Positions 1 to 4,733 of a DNA stretch of 9,412 nt are shown piece by piece. The stretch is from Omnitrophica bacterium RIFCSPLOWO2_01_FULL_45_10 (GTDB lineage: Bacteria; Omnitrophota; Gorgyraeia; 2-01-FULL-45-10). The stretch covers positions 9,614-19,025 of the forward strand of contig MHFL01000036.1 in the NCBI GenBank assembly GCA_001804165.1, in the 5' to 3' direction. The position numbers and the translations under genes were made by a program. The notes beneath the pieces were generated by a model. The model saw nothing but the letters and a program-made list of their open reading frames with translations. It was not told the origin of the DNA and searched no databases. Positions within the stretch are counted from its first letter, which is position 1. Each line of letters starts with the position of its first letter.

Positions 1-2
1 CT

Positions 3-350
3 TCGGGAAAAACGCTAAGCTTAAGCATTCCGAAACCGGAGGCCTTCCTTTATCACAAAGGCATCACCTTTGTCATGCGCTCAGATGAGGCTAAGCGGGA
101 TAAGGATTTGTTCTATGTTTATTTCGTTCTGAAATTTGCTCCCAATCAGAGGGCGCTTCTCGATGCTTTGAAGGATTTTAAAACGCACGAGTTATTCAAA
201 TCATTTAAGCAGAACTTGAAGGAATATCTCGGAGACGTCGCCAAACCCGGCTACCTGATGCTCCGGCCCTTTGTCCGCCGATGGGTGGAAGAAAAGAAAG
301 TTAATCAGGAGATTCAAGAAATTTTCGGGCTGCTTTTTAGGGAAATTTAA
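3..350 (+). CDS. Nucleotidyltransferase-like protein, C-terminal part (cut by left edge)
   Basis: The reading frame is open from the first bases of the window to TAA at 348-350, so this is the tail of a longer gene whose start lies outside. The first internal ATG is at 75, but codons upstream of it read on sensibly (IPKPEAFLYHKGITFVMRSD), so it is not the true start. The pattern 'I-P-x-P-E-A-F-L-x-H-K-G' followed about 20 residues later by 'K-R-D-K-D-L-F-Y-V-Y-F-V-L' resembles the helical C-terminal half of nucleotidyltransferase-superfamily proteins of the AbiEii or related type, where an alanine- or lysine-rich 'K..KDLYDIYFLL' helix follows the catalytic domain. The catalytic GS/DxD motif would be upstream and is not visible. 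The role is therefore unproven; such proteins often serve as the toxin or antitoxin half of abortive-infection or addiction pairs, which would suit the neighbourhood. Confidence 0.55.
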   Translation, partial: SGKTLSLSIPKPEAFLYHKGITFVMRSDEAKRDKDLFYVYFVLKFAPNQRALLDALKDFKTHELFKSFKQNLKEYLGDVAKPGYLMLRPFVRRWVEEKKVNQEIQEIFGLLFREI

Positions 351-425
351 TGTCATAGAATCGTCAGTCCACAACATTCCCAGTAAGGTGGCAGTCCCCG
401 AAGCGAAGCGCAGGGGGCGAACCAA

Positions 426-748
426 CATCGCTGAGATCGGCGGCGATGCGGAGTCGTCCTTAACTCGCCTTTGAATCCGTCAGACTCAAAGGACGAGTAA
501 TGCTTAACCGATCGGGTTAAGCGCTGCTCCAACCGAATTGGGGCGGAAAACGACTTTTCTTCATTTCCTCTTTAAAAATCCTAGAGGACGAAAACTAACC
601 CGGCGCGGACAGTGACCTCTTTAATCGCTGCCAGCGCCGTACTTAATTTAACCAAAATTAAGTATAGGTTCTCCCCGGCACAAGGACGGTCTACGGAGAC
701 GGCTTTCCTTAGCCGTCCCGTAGTCGTACTCGCACATCAGTGCGAGTA
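426..748. repeat. Hairpin-dense noncoding region (at least six inverted repeats)
   Basis: No credible gene is seen between 351 and 800. The stretch holds successive inverted repeats: CATCGC 426-431 with GCGATG 443-448; ACTCGCCTTTGA 463-474 with TCAAAGGACGAGT 486-498 (one bulge), which competes with TCGTCCTT 454-461 pairing to AAGGACGA 489-496; GCTTAACC 502-509 with GGTTAAGC 515-522; CGGCGC 601-606 with GCGCCG 634-639; TACTTAATTT 640-649 with AAATTAAGTA 655-664 (10 bp perfect, 5-nt loop); CTACGG-A-GACGGC 691-703 with GCCGTCCCGTAG 712-723; and TACTCGCAC 727-735 with GTGCGAGTA 740-748 (9 bp perfect). None has a long T-run, so they do not look like ordinary terminators. They probably belong to the same type of palindromic mosaic as the other spacers here, though I see no long sequence match to those copies. 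Confidence 0.7.
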
Positions 749-776
749 AATAATCACCCCGAAATCAGCTTTCCTT

Positions 777-785
777 TGGTATAAT
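777..785 (+). promoter_or_regulatory. Extended -10 promoter for the MazG/nuclease genes
   Basis: TG at 777-778, one base, then consensus TATAAT at 780-785 forms an extended -10 element. The -35 position (about 757-762, CCCCGA) is poor, which an extended -10 can offset. Transcription would start near 792, only about 9 nt before the ATG at 801. The TTG at 786 lies between the -10 box and that start point, so it cannot be the translation start if this promoter is used. Confidence 0.6.
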
Positions 786-800
786 TTGACACACTTCACC

Positions 801-1148
801 ATGTCAGATATCAAACAGTTAACCGAAAAAATCAAAAAATTCCGGGATGAACGTGATTGGATGCAATTTCACAATCACAAAGATATGGCCATATCTTTGG
901 CTATTGAAGCTGCCGAACTCCTCGAGCATTTTCAGTGGAAAACGCTCGAGGAAACCAATAAACACGCCGAAGATTTCAAAGACGAAATTTCCGAAGAATT
1001 GGCCGACATCGCCATGTATCTTTTTGAACTTTCCGACAATTTAGGAATTGACCTATCAAAAGCCATCGAAGATAAGCTGACTAAAAATAATCGAAAGTAC
1101 CCCATCCAAAAAGCAAAGGGTAAGCATACAAAATACAACCAGCTTTAA
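801..1148 (+). CDS. MazG-like / dCTPase-like nucleotide pyrophosphohydrolase
   Basis: A 115-residue all-alpha NTP pyrophosphohydrolase that would hydrolyse a nucleoside triphosphate to the monophosphate and pyrophosphate in the cytoplasm. The metal-binding pattern is clear: E36-A-A-E39 in helix 2 and E66-L-A-D69 in helix 3 (ExxE...ExxD). The layout 'ERDWxQFH' (17-24), 'LEHFQW' (41-46) and the tail 'NRKYP' (97-101) matches the small iMazG/RS21-C6 group, which includes the dCTP pyrophosphatase DCTPP1, rather than the long two-domain MazG. The length is normal for that group. I chose ATG 801 because TTG 786 sits directly behind the -10 box. No Shine-Dalgarno site is visible, so a very short or leaderless mRNA is likely. 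It ends 2 nt before the next ATG and is probably co-transcribed with it. Substrate preference (dCTP or modified dCTP) is inferred from family resemblance only. Confidence 0.87.
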   Translation: MSDIKQLTEKIKKFRDERDWMQFHNHKDMAISLAIEAAELLEHFQWKTLEETNKHAEDFKDEISEELADIAMYLFELSDNLGIDLSKAIEDKLTKNNRKYPIQKAKGKHTKYNQL

Positions 1149-1150
1149 AT

Positions 1151-2257
1151 ATGGATCTCAGCTCAGCCCTCGATTCAAAACAGTTTTATAGATTTACAGG
1201 TCCGCCCGAGCATTGGTTAACGGCTATTAAATATCTGACTTGGGGGTTGGAATCTGATCTGAGATCACGATGGGCAAAAATTCAGACAGGTGATATATTT
1301 TTTATTCACAGCACAGGCTCGCAAAGTTCGGCATTTTCGAATGCGAACTCAGGGATAATCGGGATAGGAGTGGTAGGTTACCATTTTTCCCTAAAGAACA
1401 ATTATTTGTGGCATTTTGAGATCAAAAATAATATTAATCAATGGCCGTTACTGGTTCCATTGACAGAATTATATTTATTTAGCGAAATACCAGACCCCGC
1501 TACGTGGCAGTCTCCCACGCCAAGCAACGATGAGCAAACCTATAAACTGATTCAGCAGTTGCTAAAGAATCGTGTACCAATTTCTGAAATACCCGGTTTT
1601 CCGATTAGGGGAAGTTTTTCTCGCGTGTCTTCTGAGGTAGCCAAACAAATTTTATATCAGAACAGACCATTATATTTGTACTCTGGCCATTCTCTTCGAG
1701 GTTCTGAATTTCAGCAAATGCCCTCTCATTTGTCAGAAGTCAAGAATGCAACAGAAACTCTAAGACACGTGGCGTCTTTAAGATTTCTAAATGAAGTCAA
1801 TAATCGCTTGATTACCAAACCATATTCTCTCACCATTAGAGATAATGATATTCTAGCACGCGCCGATGCGGCTCATCATTCTGTAGTGCAAAATCTCATT
1901 GATATCTTTCGTAAGAGAGGATACTCAACGTTGGCAAATGAATTTGTTGATTTATTTGCGCACAATGGTGAACGCTCATTTCTTTTTGAAGTTAAAAGTA
2001 CGGAGAACAAGAATTTCCGGTCACAAGCCCGAAAGGGGATTGTGCAACTCTACGAGTATGATTTTTTTGAAATTAACAAATTTAAAAGGGAAAGTAATAT
2101 CAGTTTTACTGAGGAATACAGAATATTGGCACCATCCCGAGAACCGACTGATAAGAAGTATATTGATTTTATAAATTCATTGGAATTGGGAGTAGCCGTG
2201 GTTTCGGATCAAAAAATAAAACCTATTGGCCAGGATTTTGGATTCTCAAAAATTTAA
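1151..2257 (+). CDS. Predicted modification-dependent nuclease: PUA/EVE-like domain + PD-(D/E)XK domain
   Basis: A 368-residue protein with two visible parts. Residues about 12-77 have an EVE/PUA-like look: 'W' residues, a 'KIQTGDIFFIHST' strand (43-55) and a following 'SGIIGIGVVG' strand (67-76), as in modules that flip and read modified bases. Residues about 235-355 resemble a PD-(D/E)XK nuclease of restriction type: a helix (242-258), D267 in 'FVDLF', then E280-V-K282 in 'FLFEVKST', then a helix with Q292 and R294 ('QARKGIVQLYEY', 292-303). D267, E280 and K282 would be the catalytic triad. About 150 residues between the two parts are unassigned. The ATG lies 2 nt after the MazG-like stop, which suggests translational coupling; no Shine-Dalgarno site is evident. 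Codons are AT-rich compared with the mutase operon, which suggests transfer. Base specificity is unknown; the fold calls are by eye and need profile searches. Confidence 0.62.
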   Translation: MDLSSALDSKQFYRFTGPPEHWLTAIKYLTWGLESDLRSRWAKIQTGDIFFIHSTGSQSSAFSNANSGIIGIGVVGYHFSLKNNYLWHFEIKNNINQWPLLVPLTELYLFSEIPDPATWQSPTPSNDEQTYKLIQQLLKNRVPISEIPGFPIRGSFSRVSSEVAKQILYQNRPLYLYSGHSLRGSEFQQMPSHLSEVKNATETLRHVASLRFLNEVNNRLITKPYSLTIRDNDILARADAAHHSVVQNLIDIFRKRGYSTLANEFVDLFAHNGERSFLFEVKSTENKNFRSQARKGIVQLYEYDFFEINKFKRESNISFTEEYRILAPSREPTDKKYIDFINSLELGVAVVSDQKIKPIGQDFGFSKI

Positions 2258-2297
2258 TTAATGTAGTAATTGAAAAGTACTAGATTACTTCAATTTT

Positions 2298-2993
2298 ATG
2301 TTCAAAATTGGCGATGTTATTAGCTACCTCGATATGTGCCGCGAAGAAGGTTGCAACCTTCAACGAGGGATGAATTACCGATTGAGGCCTGGTTATAGTG
2401 TCATCTTAATGAGTCTGCGCAAAGGTGCACCGTACGTTGACCGTGTAGAAGAGAACGGGAAAGTATTGATTTATGAAGGTCATGATATTCCAAAATTTAG
2501 AAATAGTCCTGATCCAAAATCAGTAGATCAACCTAGGTATCAAAGCCGAACAAAAAAACCAACGCAAAATGGTCACTTTTGTAATGCAGTGGAGCGTTAT
2601 CGTAAGAATCCATTAGAAATAGAGCGAGTGCGTGTGTATGAGAAAATAAAGTCTGGTATTTGGGTTTATAACGGCCTTTTTCTTTTAGATGATTACCAGC
2701 AAGAGCGGTCAAATGGTCGGAAGGTTTTTAAATTTCGCTTAGAAATGGTTGATGCAGATACGGATATTGATGAAACGCCGGATACTTTGGAACACAACCG
2801 AATTATTCCTACTCAGGTAAAACTTGAAGTTTGGAAGCGTGACAAAGGTCAATGCATAATGTGTGAAAGCAAAGATAATCTACACTTTGATCATATACTT
2901 CCGTACTCAAAAGGTGGCACTTCCTTAAAGAAGGAAAATATTCAGCTTCTTTGCGTGCGACATAATCTGGAAAAACGAGATAAAATAATTTAA
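2298..2993 (+). CDS. SRA-like domain + HNH endonuclease, predicted type IV-like restriction enzyme
   Basis: A 231-residue protein. Residues about 25-150 look like an SAD/SRA (YDG) modified-cytosine-binding fold: 'GYSVILMS' (32-39), 'GAPYVDR' (43-49), 'LIYEGHDIP' (57-65), 'ERVRVYEKIKSGIWVYNGLF' (109-128) and 'RKVFKFRLE' (141-149). Residues about 170-228 are an HNH nuclease with a zinc knuckle: C186xxC189 and C219xxH222, with catalytic D198-H199 in 'DHI', N214 in 'ENIQLLC' and N223 next to H222. Known SRA-HNH enzymes (TagI, ScoMcrA type) cut DNA carrying 5-methylcytosine or related marks; ScoMcrA also recognises phosphorothioate DNA. The gene starts 40 nt after the preceding nuclease; its frame is closed by TGA at 2271, and ATG 2298 is the only sensible start. 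No Shine-Dalgarno site is seen. It is AT-rich like its upstream neighbour. The HNH call is firm; the SRA call is likely. Confidence 0.8.
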   Translation: MFKIGDVISYLDMCREEGCNLQRGMNYRLRPGYSVILMSLRKGAPYVDRVEENGKVLIYEGHDIPKFRNSPDPKSVDQPRYQSRTKKPTQNGHFCNAVERYRKNPLEIERVRVYEKIKSGIWVYNGLFLLDDYQQERSNGRKVFKFRLEMVDADTDIDETPDTLEHNRIIPTQVKLEVWKRDKGQCIMCESKDNLHFDHILPYSKGGTSLKKENIQLLCVRHNLEKRDKII

Positions 2994-3026
2994 ATTCTGG
3001 GCAAGTTCAATAGAAAATAGAAAATA

Positions 3027-3093
3027 GGTACCGTTGTAACTGGTACCGATTAAATTTCCCGCTTTGCGTCCGGCGGGAAGGGTAATTTAAATC
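3027..3093. repeat. Two nested inverted repeats after the HNH gene
   Basis: GGTACC occurs at 3027-3032 and again at 3042-3047 (a palindromic hexamer pair around a 9-nt spacer). It is followed by a longer imperfect hairpin: GATTAAATT-TCCCGC (3048-3062) faces GCGGGA (3073-3078) and AATTTAAATC (3084-3093). The 13-mer AAAATAGGTACCG at 3021-3033 recurs exactly at 5234-5246 behind the PEBP gene. No T-run follows, so a rho-independent terminator is not supported. Confidence 0.55.
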
Positions 3094-3114
3094 AGCCTTG
3101 TCACATTCTCCCTC

Positions 3115-3135
3115 ACTGAATCCTAATGATTCAGT
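3115..3135. repeat. Perfect 8-bp hairpin
   Basis: ACTGAATC (3115-3122) and GATTCAGT (3128-3135) form a perfect 8-bp stem with loop CTAAT. It lies between the hairpins behind the HNH gene and the composite repeat that begins at about 3175. Confidence 0.55.
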
Positions 3136-3174
3136 ACTGCCTCGGCACCCGCGCTTTTGCGCGAGTACTTCGCC

Positions 3175-3335
3175 GCGCGCCTTTGCGCGAGCACTCTCCG
3201 GGGAGAACTTGACGTTCTCCTCCGGAAGTGTTCGGGAAGAACTGGCATTTGCCGCTCAATGCGGCAAATACTACTCGTGAGGATTTTGACATCCTCTACG
3301 AGTATGACGTTCTTCTCCGAAAGTGCGGCGTGCAA
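3175..3335 (+). repeat. Composite palindromic repeat, copy A
   Basis: This copy has conserved linkers and variable hairpins. In order: CGCGC 3176-3180 / GCGCG 3185-3189; GGAGAAC 3202-3208 / GTTCTCC 3214-3220 with loop TTGAC, flanked by imperfect arms CACTCTCCGG and TCCGGAAGTG; then GAAGAAC 3236-3242 / GTTCTTC 3309-3315, whose 66-nt interior itself holds two hairpins, ATTTGCCGC 3247-3255 / GCGGCAAAT 3261-3269 and ACTCGTGAGGAT 3273-3284 / ATCCTCTACGAGT 3291-3303 (loop TTTGAC). Three linkers match the inverse of copy B nearly base for base: 3175-3195 (20 of 21), 3221-3242 (21 of 22) and 3309-3331 (22 of 23). Small open frames across this DNA have no protein-like features and are by-products of the palindromes. 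Confidence 0.8.
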
Positions 3336-3411
3336 GGTGAGCGCCGTCCGATGACTGCATTTGCGACATTCATGTATATGGAACGGCGAGAGCGGGCTTC
3401 CTCAGAAGAAG

Positions 3412-3439
3412 TTGACACCCGCGTTAAAACGGGTATACT
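3412..3439 (+). promoter_or_regulatory. Promoter of the MNT-HEPN pair
   Basis: TTGACA at 3412-3417, a 16-bp spacer, then TATACT at 3434-3439: a near-consensus housekeeping promoter. Transcription would start near 3446, inside the large palindrome that follows. The spacer contains a smaller inverted repeat, ACCCG 3417-3421 / CGGGT 3430-3434. Confidence 0.75.
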
Positions 3440-3441
3440 TG

Positions 3442-3467
3442 CATATGTAAGGTTAACCTTACATATG
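3442..3467. promoter_or_regulatory. 26-bp perfect palindrome, probable operator
   Basis: The half-site CATATGTAAGGTT (3442-3454) is followed at once by its exact reverse complement (3455-3467), with no central spacer. It starts 3 bp after the -10 box and covers the expected transcription start, which is ideal for repression. The next gene begins at 3481 and carries a winged-helix domain, so autorepression is the simplest reading (inference). Confidence 0.75.
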
Positions 3468-3480
3468 TTAGGTATAGCTT

Positions 3481-4110
3481 ATGACATCTCCTTTTCAGAT
3501 AAGTGATATTATAGATACGCCTTCAAAGCTGGCGATCTTGCGCGTTTTGACTTCGCGCCCGGGCTTAAAAGCAACCGGCCGCGAGATTGCCAAGTTGTCG
3601 GGTTATTCGGTGCCTTCGACGCACGAGTCCTTAAAGGACCTCCAATCCCGCAATATTCTTACGCTAGAGATCGTCGGCAAGCAGCATATTTACGCCTTGA
3701 ACGAAAATGACCGCATTGTCCAGAAGATCATTCGTCCCATGTTCAAGGCTGAAAGCGGTGTCAAAGAGGAGATCCGGGATTTCTTGCTGAGTGAGATGAA
3801 AAAGGCGGGTGTCCGCAAGAAACTTGTCTCGTTGATTCTTTATGGAAGCGCTCAGAAAGGCAGGGCCGTTAAGGGAAGCGATGTTGACATCGCTGTTATT
3901 TTGTTTCAGGCTCGAGATGTCGCGAGGATTACCGATCTATTTGCTTCTATCATCGCCCCGAAGTTCAGAGGCTACTTTGGCGTTCAGCTTGATTTTTATG
4001 TGAAATCAGCGGCAGATTTCAGGCGGCGTCTTAAAAAGAACCTCCCGCCGGTTTCGACCCTGATCAAGTCTTATTCAGTTTTGTACGGAAAAGAACCCTT
4101 AGAGGTATAA
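3481..4110 (+). CDS. Winged-helix + MNT-type nucleotidyltransferase, probable antitoxin and autoregulator
   Basis: A 209-residue fusion. Residues about 8-75 form a winged helix of ArsR/MarR-like type ('KLAILRVL', 'GREIAKLSGYSVPSTHESLKDL' and a 'LEIVGKQHIYAL' wing). Residues about 112-205 are a minimal nucleotidyltransferase with the GS-x10-D-x-D signature: G122-S123 ... D134-V-D136, with D171 as the likely third metal ligand in 'QLDFYV'. Family knowledge: MNT proteins next to HEPN proteins act as antitoxins, in some pairs by adding AMP to the HEPN toxin. Here the partner follows after 2 nt. The ATG has only a weak AGG (3470-3472) upstream. Directly upstream lie a near-consensus promoter and a perfect palindrome, so the N-terminal DNA-binding domain probably represses its own operon. 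The catalytic motif is intact, so enzymatic activity is plausible. Confidence 0.85.
   Translation: MTSPFQISDIIDTPSKLAILRVLTSRPGLKATGREIAKLSGYSVPSTHESLKDLQSRNILTLEIVGKQHIYALNENDRIVQKIIRPMFKAESGVKEEIRDFLLSEMKKAGVRKKLVSLILYGSAQKGRAVKGSDVDIAVILFQARDVARITDLFASIIAPKFRGYFGVQLDFYVKSAADFRRRLKKNLPPVSTLIKSYSVLYGKEPLEV
4101..4105 (+). promoter_or_regulatory. Ribosome binding site for the HEPN gene
   Basis: AGAGG lies inside the last codons of the nucleotidyltransferase gene, 7 nt before ATG 4113. It supports that start and coupled translation of the pair. Confidence 0.6.
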
Positions 4111-4112
4111 AA

Positions 4113-4526
4113 ATGGCCGCACGGCAGTTGAAAGTTAGGCAAGAAAGTAAGTCCACGGCACGGAATTATTTAAAAAAGGCCCGAGACAACTATAAGCAGA
4201 TGCTTGTTGCATTTAACGCTTCAAATTGGAACGCCGCGGCAACTCTGGCTCTCCAGTGTGCGATATCCTGCGCGGATGCACTCTGTGTTCATGAGCAAGG
4301 CATACGTTCGGCATCGCAGGATCATTTAGACGTTTGTGATTTGGTTGGAAAGTTGCCGGTTGATGGCGCTCGTGAAAAAGCCAATCAGCTTCGTAAGATC
4401 ATTACGAAGAAAAATATGGTTCAATATGAATGTGAGGAGGTCCGCGAGCCTGATGCCGGGGAAATGGTTAAAGTAACGGCTAGAATTTATCAGTGGGTCA
4501 ATGAAAAAATTCCCACAACATACTAA
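4113..4526 (+). CDS. HEPN-domain protein, probable toxin partner
   Basis: A 137-residue mainly helical protein. Residues about 12-60 form the first helices ('STARNYLKKARDNYKQML', then 'NWNAAATLALQCAISCADAL'), the usual N-terminal layout of HEPN proteins. R65-SASQD-H71 fits the HEPN ribonuclease pattern R-x4-6-H, and 'NMVQYE' (101-106) is typical of small HEPN proteins paired with nucleotidyltransferases. Family knowledge: such proteins cut RNA and are held in check by the partner nucleotidyltransferase, sometimes by AMP addition near the active site. The gene follows its partner by 2 nt with AGAGG 7 nt upstream, so the two are made together. It could instead be an inactive, substrate-binding HEPN subunit; the R/H pair makes a nuclease the better guess. 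I saw no signal peptide or membrane segment. Confidence 0.75.
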   Translation: MAARQLKVRQESKSTARNYLKKARDNYKQMLVAFNASNWNAAATLALQCAISCADALCVHEQGIRSASQDHLDVCDLVGKLPVDGAREKANQLRKIITKKNMVQYECEEVREPDAGEMVKVTARIYQWVNEKIPTTY

Positions 4527-4540
4527 TCCACAAGCATAAC

Positions 4541-4599
4541 CGGGCGCCGCCCGAACTTTTTATCGTTCGGGTACTAGCCGGCGAGATTTTGATATCTCG
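4541..4599. repeat. Three consecutive hairpins behind the HEPN gene
   Basis: CGGGC 4541-4545 / GCCCG 4549-4553; overlapping CCCGAAC 4550-4556 / GTTCGGG 4565-4571; then CGAGAT 4582-4587 / ATCTCG 4594-4599 with loop TTTGAT. The first two compete, since their arms share bases. The third has the same loop style (TTGAY) as hairpins in the two composite repeats, so it probably belongs to the same family. There is no T-run after a stem, so this is not a typical terminator. Confidence 0.6.
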
Positions 4600-4624
4600 T
4601 CCGCTTAGCGTCCGAAGGGACACG

Positions 4625-4653
4625 TTGACATGAATGTGTTTTGGGGTTGAAAT
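4625..4653 (+). promoter_or_regulatory. Possible promoter of the PEBP gene
   Basis: TTGACA at 4625-4630, a 17-bp spacer, then TGAAAT at 4648-4653 (4 of 6 to TATAAT). The start would fall near 4660, giving a leader of about 74 nt to ATG 4734 and excluding the TTG at 4641 as a start. The TTGACA sits in the centre of an imperfect inverted repeat (ACACGTT / AATGTGT), so it could instead be part of the palindrome family. Confidence 0.4.
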
Positions 4654-4720
4654 TGAGATTCGCTTCTCGAATTGTTAAGATATTTCCACTTCTATTGTTC
4701 TTGACCCATACTTTGGCTTT

Positions 4721-4726
4721 AGGAGG
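4721..4726 (+). promoter_or_regulatory. Strong ribosome binding site deciding the PEBP start
   Basis: AGGAGG at 4721-4726 lies 7 nt before ATG 4734. This is the best Shine-Dalgarno match in the left two thirds of the window and favours ATG 4734 over the upstream TTG codons. Confidence 0.75.
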
Positions 4727-4733
4727 TGAACCC

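Noticed and set aside
426..748. CRISPR array
   Set aside because: The hairpins differ in sequence and spacing; there is no direct repeat of constant length with unique spacers.
786..800. TTG at 786 as start of the MazG-like gene
   Set aside because: It lies directly behind the TATAAT box and upstream of the expected transcription start; ATG 801 gives the normal family N-terminus.
3098..3506. Several overlapping small open frames on both strands (for example 3228-3506, 92 codons)
   Set aside because: They run through nested palindromes and across the promoter and operator of the next gene; their translations show no protein pattern and mirror each other on the two strands.
4550..4571. CCCGAAC/GTTCGGG hairpin as a rho-independent terminator of the MNT-HEPN operon
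   Set aside because: The T-run is in the loop, not after the stem, so it lacks the usual terminator order.
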